From positions 4,273,501 through 4,337,500 of the forward strand of contig NZ_JAPEPX010000001.1 of the NCBI RefSeq assembly GCF_026339935.1: a stretch of DNA of 64,000 nt, given 5' to 3'. The number at the start of each line of letters is the position of its first letter. The first letter of the stretch is position 1. This document shows, piece by piece, positions 52,861 through 61,251 of this stretch. The notes under the pieces were generated by a model. It made no database searches. It was not told where the DNA came from and saw only the letters and a program-made list of their open reading frames with translations. The stretch comes from Streptomyces sp. NBC_01551. Its GTDB lineage: Bacteria > Actinomycetota > Actinomycetes > Streptomycetales > Streptomycetaceae. The translations under genes were made by a program, and so were the position numbers.

Positions 52861-54495
52861 ATGCGCGGAGCCACCCACGCCCAGTGGGCCGCATGTGCGG
52901 TGGCCGTCGCCCTCGCGGCGACGGCCTGCGGCGGCGGCAGCGACGGCGACGGAGGCGGTGGCGAGGGTGCGGGGGTCGTCAGTTCCTCGTGGGGTGACCC
53001 GCAGAACCCGCTGGAGCCCGCCAACACCAACGAGGTCCAGGGCGGCAAGGTCCTCGACATGCTCTTCCGGGGCCTGAAGCGGTACGACCCGAAGACGGGC
53101 GAGGCCCTCGACATGGTCGCCGAGAAGATCGCGACGACCGACAGCCAGAACTTCACCGTCACGCTGAAGGACGGCTGGAAGTTCAGCAACGACGAGCCGG
53201 TCACCGCCCAGTCCTTCGTGGACGCCTGGAACTACGGCGCGGACGTGCGCAACAAGCAGAACAACGCGCCGTTCTTCTCCGACATCGTCGGCTACGCGGA
53301 CGTGCACCCCGCCTCCGGCGAGCCCAAGGCCAAGACGATGTCCGGACTGGTCGTCAAGGACCCCAAGACCTTCACGGTCGCCCTGAAGAACAAGTTCTCC
53401 ACCTGGCCCGAGACCCTCGGCTACCAGGCCTTCTCCCCGCTGCCCAAGGCCTTCTTCACCGACCACGCCGGCTGGCTGAACAAGCCGATCGGCAACGGCC
53501 CGTACACGGTGGACTCGTACACCAAGGGCACCGGCATGAAGCTGCGCACGTGGGCTGCCTACCCGGGCCCGGACAAGGCGCAGAACAGCGGCGTCGACCT
53601 CAAGGTCTACACCGACAACAACACCGCCTACACCGACCTGATCTCCGGGAACCTCGACCTCGTCGACGACGTTCCCGCGCAGCAGCTCAAGAACGTCAAG
53701 AACGACCTCGGCGACCGGTACATCAACCAGCCGGCCCTGATCATCCAGACCCTCACCTTCCCGCTCTACGACGCCCAGTGGGGCAAGGAGGGCATGGAGA
53801 AGGTCCGCCGCGGCATCTCGATGGCCATCAACCGCGACGAGATCACCCGGCAGATCTTCCGCGAGACCCGCACCCCCGCCAAGGACTGGACCTCCCCGGC
53901 CCTCGGCGAGAAGGGCGGCTTCAGCGCCACCCTGTGCGGCGACGCCTGCAAGTACGACCCGGCCGAGGCCAAGAAGCTCATCCAGGAGGGCGGCGGACTC
54001 CCCGGCGGCAAGATGACGCTGACCTCGAACGTCGACACCGGCTCGCACCGCGACTGGATGGACGCCGTCTGCAACAGCATCAACAACGCCCTCGGCGAGG
54101 GCCCGGTCTGCACGGTCAACCCGGTCGGCACCTTCGCCGACTTCCGCAACCAGCAGAGCGCCTTCAAGCTGACCGGCCCCTTCCGCTCCGGCTGGCAGGC
54201 CGACTACCCGCTCATCCAGAACTTCCTCCAGCCGCTCTACTACACGGGCGCCTCCTCCAACTACGGGAAGTTCAGCAACCCCGACTTCGACAAGCTCGTC
54301 GACGAGGCCAACCAGGAGAGCGACGCCGCCAAGGCGATCACGAAGTTCCAGGACGCCGAGAAGATCCTCGCCGAGCAGATGCCGGCCATCCCGCTCTGGT
54401 ACCAGAACGGCAGCGCCGGATACGCCGAACGCCTCACCGACGTCGCGCTCAACCAGTTCAGCGTGCCGGTCTACAACGAAATCAAGGTCAGCTGA
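52861..54495 (+). CDS. Oligopeptide ABC transporter substrate-binding lipoprotein (opp operon 2)
   Basis: 544 aa SBP_bac_5 lipoprotein. Leader MRGATHAQWAACAVAVALAA, lipobox ATAC, lipidated at C23, then a Gly/Asp spacer (GGGSDGDGGGGEGAG). Binding landmarks: WKFSNDEPVTAQSFVDAWNYGAD, VRRGISMAINRDEITRQIF and FRSGWQADYPLIQNFLQPLYYTG. Four extra cysteines (in LCGDACKY and AVCNS...PVCTV) may form disulfides and are absent from the operon 1 protein. ATG 52861 has AGGAGG. It shares its leader pattern with operon 1, supporting duplication. BldKB-like family member. Confidence 0.9.
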   Translation: MRGATHAQWAACAVAVALAATACGGGSDGDGGGGEGAGVVSSSWGDPQNPLEPANTNEVQGGKVLDMLFRGLKRYDPKTGEALDMVAEKIATTDSQNFTVTLKDGWKFSNDEPVTAQSFVDAWNYGADVRNKQNNAPFFSDIVGYADVHPASGEPKAKTMSGLVVKDPKTFTVALKNKFSTWPETLGYQAFSPLPKAFFTDHAGWLNKPIGNGPYTVDSYTKGTGMKLRTWAAYPGPDKAQNSGVDLKVYTDNNTAYTDLISGNLDLVDDVPAQQLKNVKNDLGDRYINQPALIIQTLTFPLYDAQWGKEGMEKVRRGISMAINRDEITRQIFRETRTPAKDWTSPALGEKGGFSATLCGDACKYDPAEAKKLIQEGGGLPGGKMTLTSNVDTGSHRDWMDAVCNSINNALGEGPVCTVNPVGTFADFRNQQSAFKLTGPFRSGWQADYPLIQNFLQPLYYTGASSNYGKFSNPDFDKLVDEANQESDAAKAITKFQDAEKILAEQMPAIPLWYQNGSAGYAERLTDVALNQFSVPVYNEIKVS

Positions 54496-54525
54496 CCCTC
54501 CGTCGGATCGATCCTGGAGCAGTCC

Positions 54526-55449
54526 ATGGGACGTTATGTGATCCGGCGGCTGCTCCAGATGATCCCGGTGTTCATCGGCAGCACGTTCCTGATCTTCTTC
54601 ATGGTGTACGCGCTCGGCGACCCCGTCGCGGCCCTCTTCGGCGACAAGGCCCCCGACCCGGCCACCGCCGCGCGCATCCGCAAGGACCTCTACCTCGACC
54701 AGCCCTTGTGGAAGCAGTACCTCCACTACATGGGCCAGATCTTCCAGGGCGACTTCGGCACCGCCTTCAACGGCCAGCCCGTCACCGAGCTGATGGCCTC
54801 GGCCTTCCCCGTCACCCTGCGCCTGACCATCGTCGCGATCTTCTTCGAGATCGTCATCGGCATCACCCTCGGCGTGATCAGCGGCCTGCGCCGCGGCAAG
54901 TCCGTCGACACGTCCGTGCTGGTGCTCACCCTCGTCGTCATCTCCGTGCCGACCTTCGTGACGGGCTACCTGCTCCAGTACCTCTTCGGCGTCAAATGGG
55001 GCTGGGTCAGACCCACCGTCTCCCCGGACGCCCCCTTCAACGAGCTGATCCTGCCCGGCATCGTGCTCGCCCTGGTCTCCCTCGCCTACGTCACCCGGCT
55101 CTCGCGCACCTCGATCGCCGAGAACGTCAAGGCCGACTACGTCCGCACCGCCACCGCCAAGGGCCTGCCGCGCCGCCGGGTCATCACCCGGCACCTGCTG
55201 CGCAACTCCCTCATCCCCGTCGTCACCTTCATCGGCACCGACATCGGCGCGCTGATGGGCGGCGCCATCGTCACCGAGCGGATCTTCAACATCCACGGCG
55301 TCGGCTACCAGCTCTACCAGGGCATCCTGCGCAACAACTCCCCGACGGTCGTCGGCTTCGTGACCATCCTCGTCATCGTCTTCCTGGTGGCGAACCTGCT
55401 CGTCGACCTGCTCTACGCGGTCCTGGACCCGAGGATCCGTTATGCCTGA
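54526..55449 (+). CDS. Oligopeptide ABC transporter permease, OppB/DppB type (operon 2)
   Basis: 307 aa, six helices. Start MGRYVIRRLLQMIPVFIGSTF. EAA loop YVRTATAKGLPRRRVITRHLLRNSLIPV, end LLYAVLDPRIRYA, very close to operon 1's counterpart. ATG 54526 lies 30 nt after the lipoprotein stop with TGGAG upstream, and no hairpin separates them, unlike operon 1. Its end overlaps the next gene by 8 nt. Confidence 0.92.
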   Translation: MGRYVIRRLLQMIPVFIGSTFLIFFMVYALGDPVAALFGDKAPDPATAARIRKDLYLDQPLWKQYLHYMGQIFQGDFGTAFNGQPVTELMASAFPVTLRLTIVAIFFEIVIGITLGVISGLRRGKSVDTSVLVLTLVVISVPTFVTGYLLQYLFGVKWGWVRPTVSPDAPFNELILPGIVLALVSLAYVTRLSRTSIAENVKADYVRTATAKGLPRRRVITRHLLRNSLIPVVTFIGTDIGALMGGAIVTERIFNIHGVGYQLYQGILRNNSPTVVGFVTILVIVFLVANLLVDLLYAVLDPRIRYA

Positions 55450-56512
55450 GCCCGAGCGACCGCAGGTTCCCGAGGGGGCCGAGCAGCCCGAGCCCCCCGC
55501 CTACGACCCGCTCCAACCCGGAAAGGGGGAAGCCATCGCCCCCACCGGCCAGGGCGGTCCCATGGATCTCGCACTGGACGAGGCCGAAAGCCTGGAACAG
55601 AGTGCATCAGCCGCCTCCGGCGGACGGGCCCTGGGCGACGCCCCCACCGGGCCGGGGTCCCAGGAGAAGCCGCGCTCCCTGTGGTCCGACGCCTGGCACC
55701 AGCTGCGCCGCAACCCCGTCTTCGTCATCGCCTCGCTGGTCATCCTCTTCCTCGTGGTCATCTCGATCTGGCCGCAGCTCATCGCGAGCGGCGACCCCCT
55801 CCAGTGCGACCTGTCCAAGTCCCAGCAGGGCGCCGCGCCCGGCCACCCCTTCGGCTACGACACCCAGGGCTGCGACGTGTACACCCGCACCGTCTACGGA
55901 GCCCGCGCCTCCATCACCGTCGGCATCTGCGCCACCGTCGGCGCCGCCCTGCTCGGATCGGCCCTCGGCGGGCTCGCCGGGTTCTTCGGCGGCTGGGGCG
56001 ACTCGCTGCTCTCCCGGGTCGCCGACATCTTCTTCGGCATCCCCGTCGTCCTCGGCGGCCTCGTCTTCCTGTCCGTCGTCACCAGCACCACCGTCTGGCC
56101 GGTGGTCGGCTTCATCGTGCTGCTCGGCTGGCCGCAGCTCGCCCGCATCGCCCGCGGCTCGGTCATCACCGCCAAACAGAACGACTACGTCCAGGCGGCC
56201 CGGGCCCTCGGCGCCTCCAACGGCCGGATGCTGCTGCGCCACGTCGCCCCGAACGCCGTCGCGCCCGTCATCGTCGTCGCCACCATCGCCCTGGGCACGT
56301 ACATCGCCCTGGAAGCCACCCTGTCCTTCCTCGGCGTCGGCCTGCGCCCGCCGACCGTCTCCTGGGGCATCGACATCTCCAACGCCGCCTCGCAGATCCG
56401 CAACGCCCCGCACATGCTGCTCTGGCCGGCCGGCGCGCTCAGCATCACCGTGCTCGCCTTCATCATGCTCGGCGACGCGGTGCGCGACGCCCTCGACCCC
56501 AAGCTGCGCTGA
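55442..56512 (+). CDS. Oligopeptide ABC transporter permease, OppC/DppC type (operon 2)
   Basis: 356 aa. It is longer than operon 1's copy because of an extended N-terminal tail (about 1-75) rich in Pro/Glu/Gly, before SLWSDAWHQLRRNPVFVIASLVI. It also has GYDTQGCDVYTRTVYGARAS, EAA loop YVQAARALGASNGRMLLRHVAPNAVAP and end DAVRDALDPKLR. ATG 55442 overlaps the previous stop. The tail function is unknown; a regulatory contact with the ATPases is possible. Confidence 0.92.
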   Translation: MPEPERPQVPEGAEQPEPPAYDPLQPGKGEAIAPTGQGGPMDLALDEAESLEQSASAASGGRALGDAPTGPGSQEKPRSLWSDAWHQLRRNPVFVIASLVILFLVVISIWPQLIASGDPLQCDLSKSQQGAAPGHPFGYDTQGCDVYTRTVYGARASITVGICATVGAALLGSALGGLAGFFGGWGDSLLSRVADIFFGIPVVLGGLVFLSVVTSTTVWPVVGFIVLLGWPQLARIARGSVITAKQNDYVQAARALGASNGRMLLRHVAPNAVAPVIVVATIALGTYIALEATLSFLGVGLRPPTVSWGIDISNAASQIRNAPHMLLWPAGALSITVLAFIMLGDAVRDALDPKLR

Positions 56513-56524
56513 GGAGTGGGCACC

Positions 56525-57499
56525 ATGCTGCTCGAAGTCCGCGACCTCCACGTGGAGTTCCGTACGCGGGACGGGGTCGCCAAGGCCGTCAACGGCGTCA
56601 CCTACTCGGTGGACGAGGGCGAGACCCTCGCCGTGCTCGGCGAGTCCGGCTCCGGCAAATCGGTGACCGCCCAGGCGGTGATGGGCATCCTCGACACGCC
56701 GCCGGGCCGGGTCGCGGGCGGCGAGATCCTGTTCAAGGGCAAGGACCTCCTGAAGATGAAGGAGGACGAGCGCCGCAAGATCCGCGGCGCGGACATGGCC
56801 ATGATCTTCCAGGACGCGCTGTCCTCGCTGAACCCCGTGCTCAGCGTCGGCTCGCAGCTCGGCGAGATGTACGAGGTGCACCGCGGCATGTCCCGCAAGG
56901 ACGCCAAGGCCAAGGCCGTCGAGCTGATGGAACGGGTCAAGATCCCGGCGGCCAGGGAACGGGTGGGGGACTACCCGCACCAGTTCTCGGGCGGTATGCG
57001 CCAGCGCATCATGATCGCCATGGCGCTGGCCCTGGAGCCCTCCCTGATCATCGCCGACGAGCCCACGACCGCGCTGGACGTCACCGTGCAGGCCCAGGTC
57101 ATGGACCTGCTCGCGGAACTCCAGCGCGAACTGAACATGGGGCTGATCCTGATCACCCACGACCTCGGTGTCGTCGCCGACGTCGCGGACAAGATCGCCG
57201 TCATGTACGCGGGCCGGATCGTCGAGTCGGCCCCCGTCCACGAGATCTACGCGGCGCCCGCCCACCCGTACACCCGCGGCCTGCTCGACTCGATCCCGCG
57301 CCTGGACCAGAAGGGCCAGGAGCTCTACGCGATCAAGGGGCTGCCTCCCAACCTCCTCGCCATCCCGCCCGGCTGCGCCTTCAACCCGCGCTGCCCGATG
57401 GCCCGGGCCGCCTGCCGGGCCGAGGTGCCGCCGCTGGCGGACGTCGCCCCGGACCGCGCCAGCGCCTGCTTCTTCTGGAAGGAGTGCCTCGGTGCCTGA
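56525..57499 (+). CDS. Oligopeptide ABC transporter ATPase, OppD/DppD type (operon 2)
   Basis: 324 aa. [20 protein letters not shown] start, Walker [10 protein letters not shown], signature FSGGMRQR, Walker [13 protein letters not shown]-loop [14 protein letters not shown], and C-terminal [15 protein letters not shown] cysteines. ATG 56525 is preferred (GAGGAG, 8-nt spacing) over GTG 56516, which overlaps the ribosome binding site. It lies 12 nt after the OppC stop and overlaps the next gene by 8 nt. Confidence 0.92.
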   Translation: MLLEVRDLHVEFRTRDGVAKAVNGVTYSVDEGETLAVLGESGSGKSVTAQAVMGILDTPPGRVAGGEILFKGKDLLKMKEDERRKIRGADMAMIFQDALSSLNPVLSVGSQLGEMYEVHRGMSRKDAKAKAVELMERVKIPAARERVGDYPHQFSGGMRQRIMIAMALALEPSLIIADEPTTALDVTVQAQVMDLLAELQRELNMGLILITHDLGVVADVADKIAVMYAGRIVESAPVHEIYAAPAHPYTRGLLDSIPRLDQKGQELYAIKGLPPNLLAIPPGCAFNPRCPMARAACRAEVPPLADVAPDRASACFFWKECLGA

Positions 57500-58625
57500 G
57501 TCGATCCTCGAAGTGCGCGACCTGGTCAAGCACTACCCGCTGACCCAGGGCATCCTCTTCCGCAAGCAGATCGGCGCGGTCAAGGCGGTGGACGGCGTCT
57601 CCTTCGACCTGCGGGCCGGCGAAACCCTGGGCATCGTCGGGGAGTCCGGCTGCGGCAAGTCCACGGTCGCGAAGATGCTGGTCAACCTGGAACGCCCGAC
57701 CTCCGGCGCGATCGCGTACAAGGGCGAGGACATCACCAAGCTGTCCGGGCGCGCCCTGAAGGCCGTCCGGCGCAACATCCAGATGGTGTTCCAGGACCCG
57801 TACACCTCGCTGAACCCGCGCATGACGGTCGGCGACATCATCGGCGAGCCCTACGACATCCACCCCGAGGTGGCGCCCAAGGGCGAGCGGCGCCGCAAGG
57901 TCCAGGAGCTCCTGGACGTGGTCGGCCTGAACCCGGAGTACATCAACCGGTACCCGCACCAGTTCTCCGGCGGCCAGCGCCAGCGCATCGGCATCGCCCG
58001 CGGCCTGGCGCTCCGGCCGGAGATCATCGTCGCGGACGAGCCGGTCTCCGCGCTGGACGTCTCCGTCCAGGCCCAGGTCATCAACCTGCTGGCGCGGTTG
58101 CAGAGCGAGTTCAGCCTGTCCTACGTGTTCATCGCGCACGACCTCTCGATCGTGCGGCACATCTCCGACCGGGTGGGCGTCATGTACCTCGGCCGGGTGG
58201 TGGAGATCGGCTCCGACGCCGAGATCTACGACCACCCCACCCACCCGTACACGCAGGCCCTGCTCTCGGCCGTGCCCGTCCCGGACCCGCGGGCGCGCGC
58301 CCACCGCGAGCGGATCATCCTCTCCGGGGACGTGCCCTCGCCGGCCAACCCGCCCTCGGGGTGCCCGTTCCGCACGCGCTGCTGGAAGGCCCAGGAGCGG
58401 TGCGCGCGGGAGGTGCCGCTGCTGGCGGTCCCGGAGGCCTTCCGCACCGCCCCGGCGGGCGACCCCGCCGACCACCCCGTCGACCACCCCGTCGACCAGG
58501 CCGCCGCCCACCCCGCCGCCCACCCGTCGGCCTGTCACTTCGCGGCCGAGAAGCAGGTGGTCCCGGCGCCGGGCGACCTCCCCCCACCACCGTCCCCACC
58601 GCCGGGCCCGCCGTCGAAGGAGTAG
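57492..58625 (+). CDS. Oligopeptide ABC transporter ATPase, OppF/DppF type (operon 2)
   Basis: 377 aa. GTG 57492 ([10 protein letters not shown]) overlaps the upstream gene. Walker [10 protein letters not shown], signature FSGGQRQR, Walker [14 protein letters not shown]-terminal [15 protein letters not shown]. The C-terminus carries an extra His/Asp/Pro-rich stretch (about 322-345, [19 protein letters not shown]) between the last cysteines, then a proline-rich tail ([11 protein letters not shown]). Operon 1's OppF lacks both. No terminator is obvious. Confidence 0.92.
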   Translation: MPESILEVRDLVKHYPLTQGILFRKQIGAVKAVDGVSFDLRAGETLGIVGESGCGKSTVAKMLVNLERPTSGAIAYKGEDITKLSGRALKAVRRNIQMVFQDPYTSLNPRMTVGDIIGEPYDIHPEVAPKGERRRKVQELLDVVGLNPEYINRYPHQFSGGQRQRIGIARGLALRPEIIVADEPVSALDVSVQAQVINLLARLQSEFSLSYVFIAHDLSIVRHISDRVGVMYLGRVVEIGSDAEIYDHPTHPYTQALLSAVPVPDPRARAHRERIILSGDVPSPANPPSGCPFRTRCWKAQERCAREVPLLAVPEAFRTAPAGDPADHPVDHPVDQAAAHPAAHPSACHFAAEKQVVPAPGDLPPPPSPPPGPPSKE

Positions 58626-58630
58626 CCGGG

Positions 58631-59131
58631 TCAGGGCGCCAGGGTCCCCAACTGCCCCAGGTGGGCCAGGGAGTCCGCCAACTGGGCGGCCAGCCGGGCC
58701 TCGACGGTCTCGGCGGTGCCGAGCGTGGGGCTCGGGGCGATCCGGGCCAGGTCCCCGGCCGGGGCCGCCGTCAGGCAGCGCTCCACGCGCTCGTGTACGG
58801 CGTCCAGGTAGCCCAGCAGCTCCGCCGCGCCCGGGGCGCCGGCGCCCCGGAAGGCGGAGGCTTGGGCGGGGGTGTGCCCGTAGCCGGTGTCCGAGGGGTC
58901 CGCCGGGCGGCCGAACCGCGTTGCCCAGCCCTGCTCCACGTACACCTGGGGGAGTCCGGCGATCTCGGACAGGTTCCGGTCCTGGCCGCGCGCGATGTGC
59001 CAGACCAGCCACGCCGCGCTGTTCGCGTCCGGCCGCGAGGGCCGGTCGAGGGCTCCGGCCGTCACCGCCGCGGTGAGTTCGTCCCGTACCTGCCGGAACA
59101 TCCGCAGCGCCAGCCCCTGCCAATCGCTCAT
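58631..59131 (-). CDS. DinB-like / mycothiol-dependent maleylpyruvate isomerase-type protein
   Basis: 166 aa four-helix-bundle protein. It shows WLVWHIARGQDRNLSEIAG (His in the metal position), GYGHTPAQASAF and a late HLGQLGTLAP. It resembles DUF664/DinB members that use mycothiol or bacillithiol; the metal-binding His are probably those in WHIARGQD and DSLAHLGQL. Location near mshB fits thiol use but is not proof. ATG 59131 has GGGGGTGG upstream. It is convergent with opp operon 2, with only 5 nt between stops. Confidence 0.72.
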   Translation of the reverse strand: MSDWQGLALRMFRQVRDELTAAVTAGALDRPSRPDANSAAWLVWHIARGQDRNLSEIAGLPQVYVEQGWATRFGRPADPSDTGYGHTPAQASAFRGAGAPGAAELLGYLDAVHERVERCLTAAPAGDLARIAPSPTLGTAETVEARLAAQLADSLAHLGQLGTLAP

Positions 59132-59464
59132 TTCTCGCCACCCCCGGAAAACCGTACGAACACTGCCGTCACCACAGTAACTCCGTTTACACGGCGGCAA
59201 CTTGCCCGTTTCTGTCCCGAGATCCGGCCGATGCAGCCTGGCTGACGTGCGGCCGTGCGGGTGCCGACAGCCGGCCGGGGGGTGAACGAGCCCCCCGGCC
59301 GGCCTCTGCGTGCTCCTGAATATGCGCGCCATGCGCCCCCCGTGCTGCCGGATTTCGATCGATGCGCTGGTACGGAAAGTTATGATCGGTAGCGCACGGT
59401 GGGTATGAGTTCGCCGAGCACGAGTACGCGTACCGATGTCCGCTCTACGTGGAGGTGAAACGCC
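59132..59464. other. Divergent intergenic region with a large hairpin
   Basis: 333 nt without a gene. 59270-59282 (GCCGGCCGGGGGG) pairs perfectly with 59291-59303 (13 bp, loop TGAACGAG). TATGAT at 59381-59386 could be the -10 of the small membrane protein's promoter, but I see no good -35. Confidence 0.55.
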
Positions 59465-59659
59465 GTGGCACTATCGATCTCTGCCGTGGTGCTGCTGGCG
59501 ATCATCGTCTTCCTGCTGGTGCGCAGGTCGGGACTGAAGGCGGGGCACGCGTGCGTCTGCGTGCTGCTCGGCTTCTACCTCGCGAGCTCCTCCATCGCGC
59601 CGACCCTCAGCCAGCTGACCACCAACGTGGCAGGGATGATCAGCGGCCTCAAGTTCTAG
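59465..59659 (+). CDS. Small two-helix membrane protein
   Basis: 64 aa: [21 protein letters not shown] (helix 1), then [22 protein letters not shown] (helix 2) and a polar end. It is conserved in streptomycetes near mshB (recalled) but of unknown function. GTG 59465 follows GGAGGTG. Two cysteines (CVC) sit inside helix 2. It does not clearly belong to the mshB operon; the next start is 74 nt on. Confidence 0.72.
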   Translation: MALSISAVVLLAIIVFLLVRRSGLKAGHACVCVLLGFYLASSSIAPTLSQLTTNVAGMISGLKF

Positions 59660-59732
59660 CGAAGCACCGCCGGTCGGGCCGGGTCGGCAGCCGGTCCGGC
59701 CGCTTCGGGGGGTCACCCTCTACGCTGACCCC

Positions 59733-60629
59733 ATGAACGGTCTTCCCGCCCGTCGTCTGCTCCTCGTGCACGCGCACCCGGACGACGAGTCGATCAACAA
59801 CGGCGTCACCATGGCCAAGTACGCGGCCGAAGGCGCCCACGTCACGCTGGTGACCTGCACCCTCGGCGAGGAGGGCGAGATCATCCCGCCCGGCCTCGCC
59901 CACCTGGCGGCCGACCGCGACGACATCCTCGGCGACCACCGGATCGACGAGCTCGCCGCCGCCATGGCCGAACTCGGCGTCACCGACCACCGGTTCCTCG
60001 GCGGCCCCGGCCGCTACCGGGACTCCGGGATGATGGGCACCGAGCAGAACCGCCGCCCCGGCGCCTTCTGGTCCGCCGACCTCGACGAGGCCGCCGCGTA
60101 CCTCGTCGAGGTGATCCGGGAGCTGCGCCCGCAGGTGCTCGTCACCTACGACCCGAACGGCGGGTACGGGCACCCCGACCACATCCAGGCCCACCGCGTC
60201 GCCGTCCGTGCCGCCGAACTGGCCGAGGAGGCGTCGTACCGGCGCGACCTCGGCGACCCGTTCCAGATCCCGAAGGTCTACTGGAACCGGGTGCCGCGCT
60301 CGGTGGTCGACGACGCCTTCGCCGAGCTGCGCGCGGCCGGCGGCATGAACGGCTTCCCGAAGCCCGGCTCGCCCGAGGACGTGCCAGGGGTGGTCGCCGA
60401 CCGGCGCATCACCGCCGAGATCGAGGCCGACGAGGCGTGCGTGGCGGCGAAGGCGGCCGCGATGCGGGCGCACGCCACCCAGATCGTCGTGGACGGCCCC
60501 TTCTTCGCCCTGTCGAACGACCTGGCGCAGCCCCTGTTCGCCACCGAGTACTACGAGTTGGTCGCGGGCGAGTCGGGCGCCCGGCCCGGCGAGCGCGAGC
60601 GCGACCTGTTCGCGGGGCTGCCGGTATGA
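59733..60629 (+). CDS. mshB: N-acetyl-1-D-myo-inosityl-2-amino-2-deoxy-alpha-D-glucopyranoside deacetylase (MshB)
   Basis: 298 aa zinc-dependent deacetylase of mycothiol biosynthesis, which deacetylates GlcNAc-Ins to GlcN-Ins. The LmbE-like motif [10 protein letters not shown] places zinc ligands H15 and D18 and catalytic D17. HPDH at 147-150 supplies the third ligand (H147, the same number as in the M. tuberculosis enzyme, from memory). [14 protein letters not shown] and [10 protein letters not shown] are also characteristic. ATG 59733. Its TGA overlaps the next ATG (ATGA), so the two genes are coupled. Confidence 0.95.
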   Translation: MNGLPARRLLLVHAHPDDESINNGVTMAKYAAEGAHVTLVTCTLGEEGEIIPPGLAHLAADRDDILGDHRIDELAAAMAELGVTDHRFLGGPGRYRDSGMMGTEQNRRPGAFWSADLDEAAAYLVEVIRELRPQVLVTYDPNGGYGHPDHIQAHRVAVRAAELAEEASYRRDLGDPFQIPKVYWNRVPRSVVDDAFAELRAAGGMNGFPKPGSPEDVPGVVADRRITAEIEADEACVAAKAAAMRAHATQIVVDGPFFALSNDLAQPLFATEYYELVAGESGARPGERERDLFAGLPV

Positions 60630-61024
60630 CGGGCGGGATGGCGGGCGGCGGGCTGACTCCCGCCCGGATCGCCGCCTGCCTCGGCCTGCTGGTCGCCGGC
60701 GTGGTGGTCGGCGCGGCCGGCTGGCTCGTGCTGGACCTCTGGTTCCCGGGCGGGCTGCTGCTCGCCCTCGCGGCTCTCCTCGGGCTCTTCCTCGGCGGCC
60801 GGATCGCCCTCGGCGGCGGCATCGGGACGGGCGCGGCGGCGGCCGGCTGGTTCCTGTCGTACGTGCTGCTCAGCGTCCCGCGCCCCGAAGGGGACTTCCT
60901 GCTCAGTTCGTCCGGAATCGGCCTGTACACATACCTTTTGGGCGGGACGGTGCTGGCTGTGATCTGTGCCACGATGCGGGGCCCGTCCGACCGGCCGGTT
61001 CCGGCCGCGAAGCCGCGCGGCTGA
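60626..61024 (+). CDS. DUF6113 family membrane protein
   Basis: 132 aa with four predicted helices (about 11-31, 38-58, 62-83, 99-118), a Gly/Ala-rich start and a basic end. This is the DUF6113 group that follows mshB in Streptomyces (recalled). Function unknown. ATG 60626 overlaps the mshB stop. From 61025 to 61251 no gene was recognised; GGGGAA-CCCCTGA-TTCCCC at 61133-61151 can form a small hairpin. Confidence 0.75.
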   Translation: MTGGMAGGGLTPARIAACLGLLVAGVVVGAAGWLVLDLWFPGGLLLALAALLGLFLGGRIALGGGIGTGAAAAGWFLSYVLLSVPRPEGDFLLSSSGIGLYTYLLGGTVLAVICATMRGPSDRPVPAAKPRG

Positions 61025-61251
61025 CAGGCCGTCGGACTCCGTTCGGGGACGGGTACCAGCTGGTTGACGACGGGTCGGCGCGCTGCGGGGGCCGGTATCG
61101 CGGGGGCGCGAGGGGGGCTTGGAGGGGGCGAAGGGGAACCCCTGATTCCCCGGCGTCAATTGCGCGCGGGCGACGGCCAGTATGGTGGACGGGCCGCCGA
61201 GCTGCCCGCGCACGGTATGACGGGCGGCGGAGCCAACCGGGAGAACCTGCC

